Shown here in pieces: positions 55,678-64,000 of a stretch of 64,000 nt of DNA. Numbering within the stretch: position 1 is the first letter of the stretch; every line of letters starts with the position of its first letter. The position numbers were made by a program, and so were the translations under genes. Below the pieces are notes generated by a model. It was not told where the DNA came from. It ran no database searches and worked only from the letters and a program-made list of their open reading frames with translations. The stretch is from Pseudomonadota bacterium (GTDB lineage Bacteria; Pseudomonadota; Gammaproteobacteria; Burkholderiales; Gallionellaceae): the NCBI GenBank assembly GCA_021848465.1, contig JAJZUP010000001.1, positions 372,001 through 436,000 on the forward strand, given 5' to 3'.

Positions 55678-55716
55678 CCAATAAAAATGCCCGCAAACCG
55701 CGGGCATTTTTATTGG
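55678..55716. terminator. Bidirectional Rho-independent terminator after dut
   Basis: A 17-bp perfect inverted repeat around a 5-nt loop, with A-rich left and T-rich right flanks, ends transcription of dut and of the convergent PEGA gene. Confidence 0.93.
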
Positions 55717-55730
55717 CCGGGTGGCACAGC

Positions 55731-56663
55731 CTAATGTTCCAGCACCATTTCAAGCTCAGTGGTTTCGCCTGCGCGGATCGAAATTTTTTCACTGGCGCCC
55801 TTGTATTTTTCTGCTTTCACCGTGACGGCATGGATGCCGGCCTGAACCTCGGCATGCAACGGCGACAGGCCGAAATAGACATCGTCCAGGTATACCTTGG
55901 CGCGCGACGGCTTGGTGCTCAGTACCAGTGTGCCGCTGCCGGTCGCAATGGCGGGGGCTGGGCGCGCAACGGTAGGCGGGGCGCTTTCAGCGGCTTGCAG
56001 CACGGTTACGCCGGCGATGGTCTTGGTTCCCGGCGTCAGCTTGAACAGGTCGGGGCGGGTGGCCATCAGTTCATTGTTGATGGCTTCGAAGGTTTTCTTG
56101 CTGACGATCTCGAGCTTGTATTTGAGGTAATTGGCAATATCGCTGCGGCTGTTGCCTGAGACGCCGGCAAAGCGCTCATCCTTTTCGGTGACGATGCCGG
56201 ACCAGACCACCTTGCCGGTGGCGGTTTCGGTCAATGTGGTTTCGATGGCTATGGCGATCTGGTCGCGTGCCTTGACGTTGTAGGTCAGCTCCTTGATCGA
56301 ACCACCCAACTCGTACAGCGCCTTGCCGTCATCCGGCAGCGGGTAGCCATTGCGGGCAAAGCGTTGCTGAATGGACGCGCCAACCACTTCCGCCACGGAG
56401 CGATCCAGCAATAGCTCGTTTCCGGAAATTCCGGAGACGAGTTCGGTGGTGTCGCCGATTTTTTGCGGAATCATGCCGGTGCGGGCATCCACATAGCCTT
56501 TGATATGGATTGTGGCGGAATTGGCCGGTGCTACAGCGGGGGCTTTGCTTTCGGGCAGGTGGATGGAGTTATCCGAAAACCAGCCGGCGTGAGCCTGGGC
56601 GGTGAGCAGGCTGCATGCAGCCAATAACATGTGCGCCAATCGGCGCGGCAAGTATCGATTCAT
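55731..56663 (-). CDS. Exported PEGA-domain protein
   Basis: This 310-aa protein has a signal peptide (residues ~1-27, cleavage after A-H-A), a central domain with repeats of beta strands, and a C-terminal PEGA-like domain (S-T-K-P-S-R-A-K-V-Y-L-D-D-V-Y-F-G-L-S-P-L, ~240-305). It is probably periplasmic or outer-membrane associated; function unknown. It is the gene downstream of rppH in the same direction (20 nt). Confidence 0.8.
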   Translation of the reverse strand: MNRYLPRRLAHMLLAACSLLTAQAHAGWFSDNSIHLPESKAPAVAPANSATIHIKGYVDARTGMIPQKIGDTTELVSGISGNELLLDRSVAEVVGASIQQRFARNGYPLPDDGKALYELGGSIKELTYNVKARDQIAIAIETTLTETATGKVVWSGIVTEKDERFAGVSGNSRSDIANYLKYKLEIVSKKTFEAINNELMATRPDLFKLTPGTKTIAGVTVLQAAESAPPTVARPAPAIATGSGTLVLSTKPSRAKVYLDDVYFGLSPLHAEVQAGIHAVTVKAEKYKGASEKISIRAGETTELEMVLEH

Positions 56664-56683
56664 AGTGTCCTCTGGTTTGGGGG

Positions 56684-57220
56684 TTATCGTCCAACGGCTT
56701 GCAGCTTGTGGCTGGCCTGGCGCGGCGGACGCTCAGGGGCGGTCCGCAGGGCCGGGAGGAAGCGTACAAGTTCCTTGAGCGCTTTTGTATAGACCTCGCG
56801 CTTGAATTCGATCACGCTGTCCATCTCAATCCAGTAGTCGTTCCAGCGCCATGCATCAAATTCAGGATGCGGTGTGGCGCGTAACGAAACATCGGAATCG
56901 CGTCCAACCAGCCGCAACAGGAACCAGATTTGTTTTTGGCCCTTGTAGTTCCCGCGCGAATCGCGCCGCACCCAGTGCTGGGGAACGTCATAACGCATCC
57001 AGTCGCGGGTGCGTCCGAGGATTTGCACATGGCAGTTTTGCAGCCCGATTTCTTCGTGTAACTCACGGTACATCGCCTGCTCTGGCGTTTCACCGTGCTG
57101 GATGCCACCCTGCGGAAATTGCCACGCATCCTGCCTGATGCGCTTGCCCCAGAATACCTGATTCTTTGCGTTGGTCAGGATGATCCCGACATTCGGGCGA
57201 TAACCGTCTCGGTCTATCAT
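56684..57220 (-). CDS. rppH: RNA pyrophosphohydrolase RppH
   Basis: This 178-aa Nudix protein starts [20 protein letters not shown]. The Nudix box [22 protein letters not shown] is complete. It removes pyrophosphate from mRNA 5' ends to trigger decay. The start at 57220 follows the family; an upstream ATG (57232) adds four residues. Divergent from proS. Confidence 0.96.
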   Translation of the reverse strand: MIDRDGYRPNVGIILTNAKNQVFWGKRIRQDAWQFPQGGIQHGETPEQAMYRELHEEIGLQNCHVQILGRTRDWMRYDVPQHWVRRDSRGNYKGQKQIWFLLRLVGRDSDVSLRATPHPEFDAWRWNDYWIEMDSVIEFKREVYTKALKELVRFLPALRTAPERPPRQASHKLQAVGR

Positions 57221-57354
57221 GATTCGCCCCATGGTTAATGTTCAATGGCCGGATTGTTCCATATTTCACAGGTGCTGAAAAGCCGCATGCACAGGGGCAG
57301 CGCGATCTTCCTGTTTCGCTGTAGAATTCGCGCCTTATTCGATAAAGGAACATC

Positions 57355-59055
57355 ATGCGCGCGTCACAATTTTTCATTTCCACCCTCAAGGAAGCTCCTT
57401 CGGAAGCCGAACTGGTCAGCCACAAACTCATGCTGCGCGCCGGCTACATCAAGCGCTTGGCCAGCGGGCTGTATACCTGGATGCCGCTCGGTCTGCGCGT
57501 GCTGCGAAAGGTGGAAAACATTGTGCGGGAGGAAATGAACCGCAGCGGTGCCGTCGAGCTGCTGATGCCGGCGGTGCAACCGGCCGAGCTGTGGCAGGAA
57601 ACCGGGCGCTGGGAGGTGTTCGGGCCACAGATGCTGAAGATCAAGGATCGCCACGACAACCAGTTCTGCTTCGGCCCTACGCACGAGGAAGTCATCACCG
57701 ACATCGCGCGGCGCGAGATACGCAGCTATCGTCAGTTGCCGGTCAATTTCTACCAGATCCAGACCAAGTTCCGCGATGAAGTCCGCCCGCGTTTCGGGGT
57801 GATGCGGGCGCGCGAGTTCGTCATGAAAGACGCCTATTCCTTCCATCCCGACTTTGACAGCCTGGAGCAAACCTACCGCGTCATGCATGAAACCTACACG
57901 CGTATTTTCACGCGCCTGGGCTTGCAGTTCCGCGCCGTGGCGGCTGATACCGGCGCCATCGGCGGCAGCGGCTCGCATGAGTTCCATGTGCTGGCGGACT
58001 CCGGCGAAGACGCGCTGGCTTTCTGCCCGGATTCCGACTATGCGGCCAACGTGGAGCTGGCTGAGGCGGTTGCGCCGTCGGGTGTGCGCGCTGCGGCAAG
58101 CGCTACCCTGGAAAAGGTGGTGACGCCGGGACAGAAATCGATTGAGGAGGTGGCGGCTTTCCTGCAAGTGCCGCCGCAGCAGGTGATGAAAGCGATTGCG
58201 GTGATGACCGGCGAAGGGCAGTTTGTGCTGATCCTGTTGCGCGGTGATCACCAGCTCAACGAGATCAAGGCCGCCAAGGTGCTTGGCGACTTCCACTTTG
58301 CTTCTGATGAGGAAATCAAGCAGCACATGGGTTGCCGCCCTGGTTATATCGGGCCGGTCAATGTGCGTGTACAGATGCTGTTTGATCGCGCTGCTGCGGC
58401 CATGAGCAACTTTGTCTGTGGCGCCAATGAAGACGGCTACCACTACAGCGGTGCCAATTTCGGCCGCGATGTCCCGCTCAACGATGCGCAAGTTCATGAT
58501 CTGCGCAACGTCGTCGCTGGCGATGCGTCGCCCGACGGCAAGGGCACGCTGGAACTGTGCCGCGGTATTGAGGTGGGTCATATTTTCCAGTTGCGCACCA
58601 AGTATTCGCAAGCCTTGAATGCCACTTTCCTTGATGAAAACGGCAAGTCGCAAATCATGGAAATGGGCTGTTACGGCATCGGCGTGTCACGCATCGTGGC
58701 GGCTGCGATCGAGCAGAATTACGACGAGCGCGGCATTACGTTGCCGCTGGCAATGGCGCCGTTCCAGGTGGCGATTGCACCGATCGGCATGAAAAAGAGC
58801 GAAGCCGTGCGGGAAGCGGCCGAGTCGCTGTACCGGCAATTTGCCGAGGCGGGTATTGAAGTGCTGCTGGACGACCGCGACGAGCGTCCCGGTGTGATGT
58901 TTGCCGACCTGGAGCTGATCGGCGTGGCGCACCGGGTGGTGATCGGTGAGCGCGGCCTCAAGGACGGCATGGTGGAGTATCAGGGACGCCGCGACAGCGC
59001 GGCCCAGCCGGTGGCGTTGGCGGATATTGCGGCATTTGTCCGTACGAAGCTGTGA
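57355..59055 (+). CDS. proS: Prolyl-tRNA synthetase
   Basis: This 566-aa class II synthetase starts [20 protein letters not shown]. Motif 2 ([10 protein letters not shown]), motif 3 (G-I-G-V-S-R) and the INS editing domain (~230-390) show a full bacterial-type ProRS. Length is normal (572 in E. coli). A TAGAAT -10 lies at 57322-57327 but no convincing -35. Confidence 0.98.
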   Translation: MRASQFFISTLKEAPSEAELVSHKLMLRAGYIKRLASGLYTWMPLGLRVLRKVENIVREEMNRSGAVELLMPAVQPAELWQETGRWEVFGPQMLKIKDRHDNQFCFGPTHEEVITDIARREIRSYRQLPVNFYQIQTKFRDEVRPRFGVMRAREFVMKDAYSFHPDFDSLEQTYRVMHETYTRIFTRLGLQFRAVAADTGAIGGSGSHEFHVLADSGEDALAFCPDSDYAANVELAEAVAPSGVRAAASATLEKVVTPGQKSIEEVAAFLQVPPQQVMKAIAVMTGEGQFVLILLRGDHQLNEIKAAKVLGDFHFASDEEIKQHMGCRPGYIGPVNVRVQMLFDRAAAAMSNFVCGANEDGYHYSGANFGRDVPLNDAQVHDLRNVVAGDASPDGKGTLELCRGIEVGHIFQLRTKYSQALNATFLDENGKSQIMEMGCYGIGVSRIVAAAIEQNYDERGITLPLAMAPFQVAIAPIGMKKSEAVREAAESLYRQFAEAGIEVLLDDRDERPGVMFADLELIGVAHRVVIGERGLKDGMVEYQGRRDSAAQPVALADIAAFVRTKL

Positions 59056-59056
59056 G

Positions 59057-59692
59057 ATGGCGCGCGCGGGAATAACTGCCGGCTGCCGGCTGTTCCTGCT
59101 GTTGATGGCGCTGGCCGCAGTGCCCGAGGCGCAAGCCGGGGCACAGAAGGAGGAAAAGCTGTCAGCCAGCGTGCGTGCGGTGTTGCAGCGAGCGGTTTCC
59201 GATCAGGCTGCCCCGCGTGCAGCATTTTCTTCCCAGCGTGAAGCCGATGCCTGGCTCGGCGAGATGTCGCAACGCCTGTCGCGTTTCATCCCGGACAATG
59301 CCTACCGCCGCGATTTCCTGGTTACCGTGCACTATGAGGCCACGCGTGCAGGGCTTGATCCGCAGTTGGTGCTGGGGCTGATCGAGGTGGAAAGCAAATT
59401 CAGGAAGTATGCGGTTTCAAATGTCGGAGCGCTGGGCTATATGCAGGTCATGCCGTTCTGGAAGAAGAGCATCGGTGCGCGCGATCACGACCTGTTCCAC
59501 TTGCGCACGAATTTGCGTTACGGCTGCACGATATTGCGCTATTACCTGGATATGGAGCGTGGGGATCTGTTCCGGGCGCTGGGCCGGTACAACGGCAGCC
59601 TCGGGCGGCCGGAATATCCTTACCGCGTCAGGTCGGCCTGGCGCCGGCATTGGGAATACAAGCCGCTCTTGTCCAGCGCTAATGCACGTTGA
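59057..59692 (+). CDS. Lytic transglycosylase (SLT domain)
   Basis: This 211-aa protein has a signal peptide (M-A-R-A-G... to A-Q-A-G, ~26 residues) and an SLT domain with catalytic Glu in E-V-E-S-K-F, followed by G-A-L-G-Y-M-Q-V-M-P-F-W and Y-N-G-S. It cleaves peptidoglycan. The start at 59057 is one base after the proS stop; an in-frame longer reading is proS out of frame. Probably co-transcribed with proS. Confidence 0.92.
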   Translation: MARAGITAGCRLFLLLMALAAVPEAQAGAQKEEKLSASVRAVLQRAVSDQAAPRAAFSSQREADAWLGEMSQRLSRFIPDNAYRRDFLVTVHYEATRAGLDPQLVLGLIEVESKFRKYAVSNVGALGYMQVMPFWKKSIGARDHDLFHLRTNLRYGCTILRYYLDMERGDLFRALGRYNGSLGRPEYPYRVRSAWRRHWEYKPLLSSANAR

Positions 59693-59693
59693 G

Positions 59694-60179
59694 CTACTGC
59701 GCAGGTGTGTTGTTCTTCTTTTTCAAAAGCAGGTAGGTCTCGATTTCTTCGCGCGAGATGGCGCCTTCCTGGTAACTGACCAGTTTCCCGGCAGGGTCAT
59801 ACAGAAATGAGGTCGGCAGGGCCTCGACAGCGCTGACTTCATATTCGGCCATGGTGTAGCTGCCAATGACGATCGGATAAGTAATGCCGTACTTGGCGAT
59901 GAAGTTGGCTACCGCTGGGCGCTTCGAGTCCAGTGCCACGCCGATCACCACCAGGTCGGAATCCTTGTGCGCATTGTGCAGTGCGATCAGGTCGGGGGTT
60001 TCCTGCTGGCAGGGCGGGCACCAGGTGGCCCAGAAATTGACCAGCACCCACTTGCCGCGATAGTCAGTCAGACGCAGGGTGTTGCCCTGGATGTCCTGGA
60101 ACGAAAAATCCTTGGCCGCAGCAGGAAGGGCGAGCAGCGCCAGGCAGAGCAGCACGGTGCGTAACACGGTGGCTTTCAT
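59694..60179 (-). CDS. TlpA-like periplasmic thioredoxin
   Basis: This 161-aa protein has a signal peptide (~1-22, A-L-P-A-A-A) and a thioredoxin fold with W-A-T-W-C-P-P-C active site and cis-Pro region (L-P-T-S-F-L-Y-D). It would reduce or handle disulfides in the periplasm, for example during cytochrome c maturation. Its start overlaps the yqhA stop by one base. Length is normal. Confidence 0.93.
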   Translation of the reverse strand: MKATVLRTVLLCLALLALPAAAKDFSFQDIQGNTLRLTDYRGKWVLVNFWATWCPPCQQETPDLIALHNAHKDSDLVVIGVALDSKRPAVANFIAKYGITYPIVIGSYTMAEYEVSAVEALPTSFLYDPAGKLVSYQEGAISREEIETYLLLKKKNNTPAQ

Positions 60180-60781
60180 CAGTGATGCGCCTTTTCTTCG
60201 TGGTCTGCAGCGGGCTCTTCGTCGTCATGCTCTTCATGCGTATGGTCGGAATGTCCGCCCGCATCCGCTTTGTGCGACCAGTACAAGGCCAGCGCGATGA
60301 GCGCAATGCTGCCCCCGAGGTACAGCAGGTCCAGCGGGCTTTGCATGTGCATGTTCAGGGCTTGCTCGAACAGGGTCACGATCATGATCATGATGACCAC
60401 CTTGGCCAGGCGCGACTTCAGGTCGTCCAGACTGCTGATCACCAGGATTTTGCTGGAAGCCTTGCTGCCGTGGGCCTGGTCGATGTCGCTGATGAACAGC
60501 TCATACAGTCCCAGCGAGAAAATCAGCATCACGGTGGCCAACAGGTAGCCATCCACCACTTCGACGATGTGTGTTACCGAGCTGTCGTGCAGTGCTTTGC
60601 GCGCCTCTTCCGTCATGTCCGGGTCGCCGTAATGAATGACGTGGCTTACTAACTGTATTACATCAACCGTGGCCATGTAAAAAATGGCAAAACCGGCCAG
60701 CAGGCTGCCGATTACCGCCGCCAGGATGACAAAACGACTGTTCCAGAGACTGCCTTCAAAAAACTCTTCAAAAAATCTCAT
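60179..60781 (-). CDS. YqhA family (UPF0114) membrane protein
   Basis: This 200-aa protein starts MRFFEEFFEGSLWNSRFVIL. It has about four membrane helices with the UPF0114 core (E-x-x-x-x-S-x-W-x-S-R; D-x-x-L-L-A-T-V-M-L-I-F-S-L-G-L-Y-E-L-F-I-S) and a His/Asp/Glu-rich tail (G-G-H-S-D-H-T-H-E-E-H-D-D-E-E). The tail could bind metal. Function is unknown. GGAG lies 6 nt before the ATG at 60781. Confidence 0.9.
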   Translation of the reverse strand: MRFFEEFFEGSLWNSRFVILAAVIGSLLAGFAIFYMATVDVIQLVSHVIHYGDPDMTEEARKALHDSSVTHIVEVVDGYLLATVMLIFSLGLYELFISDIDQAHGSKASSKILVISSLDDLKSRLAKVVIMIMIVTLFEQALNMHMQSPLDLLYLGGSIALIALALYWSHKADAGGHSDHTHEEHDDEEPAADHEEKAHH

Positions 60782-60879
60782 ATTTTTCTCCAACAAACGG
60801 CGCGCATTAGAGCGCAAAATCAGGCCTGCTTCAACCGGGAGATTCCCATGCTCTTGTTATGGAATCATGAGTTCGTCGG

Positions 60880-61149
60880 CTATTCAGCGTTAAACACCGG
60901 GGCGGGCGCCTGGCATAATGCCAGTTTATACGCGCGCGGCATGTTTTTGATTTCCGCCTCGCGGCGCAGGGCGGCGGATTTGTCGGGTAACTTTTCGCGA
61001 TACATCAGCGTGACCGGGGTGCGGCTACGCGTGTACTTGGCGCCGCTGCCGGCGTTATGTGCAGCCAACCGGCGGTCGAGATCATTGGTGATGCCGCAAT
61101 ACAGCGTATCGTCCGCACAACGCACCAGGTAACAAGTCCATTCAGGCAT
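60880..61149 (-). CDS. GIY-YIG domain protein
   Basis: This 89-aa protein reads MPEWTCYLVRCADDTLYCGI and keeps the GIY-YIG nuclease core (C-Y-L-V-R-C...L-Y-C-G-I-T-N-D-L-x-R-R-L-x-x-H-N) with the metal-ligand Arg. Related single-domain proteins (YhbQ type) act on DNA; role unclear. It overlaps the lnt stop by 8 nt. Confidence 0.92.
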   Translation of the reverse strand: MPEWTCYLVRCADDTLYCGITNDLDRRLAAHNAGSGAKYTRSRTPVTLMYREKLPDKSAALRREAEIKNMPRAYKLALCQAPAPVFNAE

Positions 61150-62632
61150 GGCGCGCTCCGGGCGCCCGGATTTTCCAGAGCAGCGCGGCGGTTCCCAGCA
61201 ACAGCAGGGCGATAGCCCAATTGCCCCAGCGCACGTAGGGCGTGCTGCCGGTATATCCCTGGACTTCGGCAGTCAGCGTGCCGGGCTGGTGCTGCGGCAG
61301 CATGTGCAGGATGCGCCCGTCACTGCCGATCACCGAGGTGACGCCGGTGTTGGTGGCGCGCAGCATCATGCGGCCGCTTTCCAGCGCGCGCATTTGCGAG
61401 ATCTGGTTGTGCTGCAATGCGGCGGCCGAGTTGCCGTACCAGGCGTCATTGCTGGCATTCAGCAGCAGGGTGGCTTGCGGCAGGGCACGGATGATCTCCT
61501 CGCCGAACACGTCCTCGTAGCAGATGTTCATCGCAATGTGTTGTCCGGCGAGTTCGAGCAGCGGCTGGTGGAAGCCGCCGCTGGCGAGGTCGGACATCGG
61601 GATGTTCAAAACGTCGTTGATCAGCCAGCCCAGGAGGGGGCGCAGCGGGATGAATTCGCCAAAAGGCACGAGATGGCTTTTGCGGTAATGCTGGCTGGGC
61701 GATGCGCCGACCGAGTACATGCTGTTGTAGTAATGATCCTGTTCGCGTTCGAAGGCACCGATCAGGATGTCGCCATCCAGTTTGCGGGCATGCTCGGCCA
61801 AGAGGCGGGTGTAATTTTCCGGCACTTCGTTACGCAGCAGCGGAAAGGCGGTTTCCGGCAGCACGATCAGGCGGGCATCGCTGTCGAATATCTCGCGGCG
61901 GTAATCTTCGAGTGTACTGACCAGCTGCGACTCGTCGAATTTTTCATCCTGTGCGATATTGCCTTGCAGCAGGCTGACCTTGATCGGAGCGCCCAGCGGT
62001 TGCGTCCAGGCCACGTGCTGCAAGAATGCGCCGCCCAGCCAGAGCATGACGATTATTGAGGCGACGATTTGCCCCGGTCTGGCCTTCGGTTGGTGCGCAA
62101 GCATGGTCAGTGCTCCGCCACTGAGCGCGACCAGGAATGAAACTCCGTAGACACCCAGGATTGCGGCATAACCTGCCAAAGGGCTGGCGGTCTGCGAGTA
62201 TCCCAATGCCAGCCAGGGGAAGCCGGTGAACAGATAGCCGCGCAACAGTTCCGCGGCAACCCAGAGGGCGGGCAGCAGCAACGCGGTTTGTGCCCAGCGC
62301 GGTACGGCAATGCGGCCGTATGCGTATGCGGCAAGTGCCGGAAACAGGGCCAGCAGGGCAACGAACAGGGCGGTTGCCAGGAATGCGAGCGGCATCGGCA
62401 TATAGCCATAATCATGCAGCGCGATATAAATCCAGCTGACTCCGGTGCCGAACAGGCCGAGTCCAAATGCGAAACCCAGCCATGCGGCGCGGCGTGGGGT
62501 GTGGGTCTGCATCAGCAGGTAAAACAGTAGCGCCAGTGCGACAACCGGTGCCGGGAACAGATTCCAGGGGGCAAATCCGCCAGCGGCGGCCATGCCGGCG
62601 CACAGGGCCAATACAAAATGGTAGGGACGCAA
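61142..62632 (-). CDS. lnt: Apolipoprotein N-acyltransferase
   Basis: This ~496-aa inner-membrane enzyme has the N-terminal membrane helices and a C-terminal nitrilase-like domain with triad Glu (L-P-E-T-A-F-P), Lys (R-K-S-H-L-V-P-F-G-E-F) and Cys (N-I-C-Y-E-D-V-F-G). It adds the third acyl chain to lipoproteins. Start is uncertain: TTG at 62632 with GAGAG about 7 nt upstream fits the family length; an upstream GTG (62725) adds residues that look like non-coding sequence. Confidence 0.9.
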   Translation of the reverse strand: MRPYHFVLALCAGMAAAGGFAPWNLFPAPVVALALLFYLLMQTHTPRRAAWLGFAFGLGLFGTGVSWIYIALHDYGYMPMPLAFLATALFVALLALFPALAAYAYGRIAVPRWAQTALLLPALWVAAELLRGYLFTGFPWLALGYSQTASPLAGYAAILGVYGVSFLVALSGGALTMLAHQPKARPGQIVASIIVMLWLGGAFLQHVAWTQPLGAPIKVSLLQGNIAQDEKFDESQLVSTLEDYRREIFDSDARLIVLPETAFPLLRNEVPENYTRLLAEHARKLDGDILIGAFEREQDHYYNSMYSVGASPSQHYRKSHLVPFGEFIPLRPLLGWLINDVLNIPMSDLASGGFHQPLLELAGQHIAMNICYEDVFGEEIIRALPQATLLLNASNDAWYGNSAAALQHNQISQMRALESGRMMLRATNTGVTSVIGSDGRILHMLPQHQPGTLTAEVQGYTGSTPYVRWGNWAIALLLLGTAALLWKIRAPGARHA

Positions 62633-62712
62633 CAGGTTCTCTCGTTTCTGGTTGATTGCGAGGATTATACGGTGTAACTTCGCGGCCGCCTTTTTCCGGA
62701 TATGATGACTAC

Positions 62713-63180
62713 ATGGTTGCCTCACCTGTTCTGTTTGATGAAATCTGCGACATGCTGCTTGAGTGCGGTTTGTTCAACCGGCTGCCGCCGGAGGATATTC
62801 AGGCGGCAGCGCGGCATTTCGGTGCCGTGCGCATGGACAAAGGAGATGTCATCTTCAATGAGGGCGATGAAGGCACATTTATGGCGGTGGTTCATGAGGG
62901 GCGGGTGTCGGTCATCAAGAAAGACCTGGATGACAAGCCGGTCGTGATGGGCACCGAGGGCACCGGCCACGTGATCGGGGAGATGGCGGTGCTGGATGGC
63001 GAGCGGCGCTCGGCCAGCTGTGTGGCTGCCAGCGACGGTGTGCTGCTGACGTTATCCCGGGAGGCCATGGATGAGATGCTGGAAGAGCAGCCGCGCCTGG
63101 GGGCCAAAATCCTGCGCGCAGTCGCAGTGAGTTTGTCACGCCGGATGCGCATGGCTACAGGGAAACTGGTCGATGGCTGA
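62713..63180 (+). CDS. Cyclic-nucleotide-binding domain protein
   Basis: This 155-aa protein (MVASPVLFDEICDMLLECGL) is mostly one cNMP-binding beta-roll (~20-130; F-N-E-G-D-E-G-T-F-M-A-V-V-H-E-G-R-V, G-E-M-A-V-L-D-G-E-R-R-S-A-S). It has no HTH, so it is probably a signalling adaptor rather than a transcription factor. It lies divergent from lnt with about 80 nt between. Ligand not known. Confidence 0.87.
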   Translation: MVASPVLFDEICDMLLECGLFNRLPPEDIQAAARHFGAVRMDKGDVIFNEGDEGTFMAVVHEGRVSVIKKDLDDKPVVMGTEGTGHVIGEMAVLDGERRSASCVAASDGVLLTLSREAMDEMLEEQPRLGAKILRAVAVSLSRRMRMATGKLVDG

Positions 63181-63224
63181 GCTCCTGAACCTGAATCTGG
63201 CGCTACTGCGAATGCGTGAGTTTC

Positions 63225-63851
63225 ATGCTTGATTTCACCGAATACTCGAAAATTTTCCTGAGCCTGTTCGCGATCCTCGATCCGGTAGGCATGATCCCGA
63301 TCATCATTGCCTTTACGATCGGCATGCCCCGGGACAAGCGCGCGCGTGTCGGACGGCTGGCGTCGCTTTCCGTGGTCGGGATATTGCTCGCGGCGCTGCT
63401 GATCGGCGAGTGGGTGCTGGAGTTCTTCGGGATCAGTATGCATTCCTTCCGGGTCGCGGGCGGAATCCTGCTGCTGCTGATGTCGATTTCGATGCTGTTC
63501 GGCGATAAGGAAACCCGTGCGCATGACGAAAACACCGATGGCGAAGCGACTGCCTCGATTGCCATCGTGCCGCTGTCCACGCCGCTGCTGGCCGGGCCGG
63601 GGGCAATCAGCACCATTATCCTGGATGCACATCGTGGTCACGGAGTCGGGCACTACGCGGCATTGAGCCTGGAAGTGCTGCTGCTGGGGGTGGTGGTCTG
63701 GTTGACATTCCTGATTGCGCCGTGGGTGTCGGAGCGGCTCGGACGCATCGGCAGTGACATTTTTTCGCGTTTGATGGGACTGGTGCTGGCGGCCATTGCA
63801 GTGGAATTCATTGCTGCCGGGATGCGCGGCCTGTTTCCCGCCCTGGGGTAG
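63225..63851 (+). CDS. MarC family integral membrane protein
   Basis: This 208-aa protein has six membrane helices and the MarC motifs (F-A-I-L-D-P-V-G-M-I-P-I-I; P-L-L-A-G-P-G-A-I-S-T). MarC proteins are annotated as possible NAAT-type transporters; no substrate is established. The ATG at 63225 or a GTG at 63216 are possible starts. It follows the cNMP-domain gene by 44 nt. Confidence 0.92.
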   Translation: MLDFTEYSKIFLSLFAILDPVGMIPIIIAFTIGMPRDKRARVGRLASLSVVGILLAALLIGEWVLEFFGISMHSFRVAGGILLLLMSISMLFGDKETRAHDENTDGEATASIAIVPLSTPLLAGPGAISTIILDAHRGHGVGHYAALSLEVLLLGVVVWLTFLIAPWVSERLGRIGSDIFSRLMGLVLAAIAVEFIAAGMRGLFPALG

Positions 63852-63857
63852 TTAGTC

Positions 63858-64000
63858 ATGGAGAAAGTAAGGCTTTCCAAGCTGATGTCGGAACAAGGCA
63901 TCTGTTCACGGCGCGAGGCGGACCGCTATATCGAGAGCGGCTGGGTAATGGTGGATGGCGTGCAGGTCACCGAATTGGGCAGCAAAATATTTCCGACCCA
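63858..64000 (+). CDS. rRNA pseudouridine synthase, N-terminal fragment (runs off the window)
   Basis: The frame from 63858 reads [20 protein letters not shown] followed by [14 protein letters not shown]. This is the S4 RNA-binding domain of RsuA/RluB/RluF-type pseudouridine synthases; the catalytic domain lies beyond the window. The precise member cannot be assigned. The start is 6 nt after the marC stop. Confidence 0.8.
   Translation, partial: MEKVRLSKLMSEQGICSRREADRYIESGWVMVDGVQVTELGSKIFPT

Overview
The window looks like a chromosomal segment of a nitrogen-fixing betaproteobacterium. The housekeeping proteins (RpmB/RpmG, Ffh, ProS, MiaB, Lnt, RelA) and their neighbourhoods are betaproteobacterial in style. 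The nif accessory cluster, Kdp system and CbbY-like phosphatase would fit Nitrosomonadales/Gallionellaceae-like lithotrophs (inference; no database was searched). There is no rRNA operon, CRISPR array or intact insertion sequence; one tRNA was found.

Region 1 (1-1.8 kb) is AT-richer accessory DNA: the start of a BrnT-type toxin gene with a perfect palindromic operator, and a tight two-gene minus-strand unit (159-aa protein plus 253-aa HEPN-like protein) that may be an uncharacterised defence or toxin module. Region 2 (1.8-10.0 kb) is a minus-strand nif accessory operon: nifE, nifN, nifX, an RseC-like membrane protein, DUF269, DUF683, FdxB, a Shethna-type 2Fe-2S ferredoxin, an unknown protein, a NifZ-like protein, a SagB-type double nitroreductase, an ankyrin protein and an unknown protein. 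A consensus sigma-54 promoter and a NifA upstream activator site precede nifE. Region 3 (10.1-13.1 kb) holds hipBA with paired operators, a glutaredoxin and rdgC.

Region 4 (13.1-23.3 kb) is a complete high-affinity potassium operon: a 30-aa leader membrane protein, kdpF, kdpA, kdpB, kdpC, a 65-aa membrane protein, a 550-aa CorA-like two-TM protein, kdpD and kdpE. From the 30-aa gene to kdpA, and from kdpC to kdpE, most junctions are overlaps of 4 nt. It ends in a terminator shared with convergent rpmB-rpmG. Region 5 (23.9-39.5 kb) has a Kef-type antiporter, a GST, a RelA lacking its C-terminal ACT domain and abutting a filamentous-haemagglutinin relic, corC, ybeY, a 1451-aa CBS/PAS/GGDEF/EAL protein, a Crp/Fnr regulator, miaB, an LpxL-family acyltransferase and a glycosyltransferase.

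Region 6 (39.5-50.3 kb) is a defence island beside tRNA-Ala(CGC). One minus-strand operon encodes hsdM, a Schlafen/AlbA-type ATP-binding protein with a heptapeptide-repeat linker, hsdS, a PtuA-like ATPase, a PtuB-like HNH nuclease and hsdR. A Septu-like pair is therefore embedded within a type I restriction-modification operon, with all junctions overlapping or within 4 nt. Region 7 (50.3-64 kb) is housekeeping: CbbY-like phosphatase, ffh, a cytochrome c assembly protein, radC, coaBC, dut, a PEGA protein, rppH, proS, a lytic transglycosylase, a TlpA-like thioredoxin, yqhA, a GIY-YIG protein, lnt, a cNMP-binding protein, marC and the start of a pseudouridine synthase gene.
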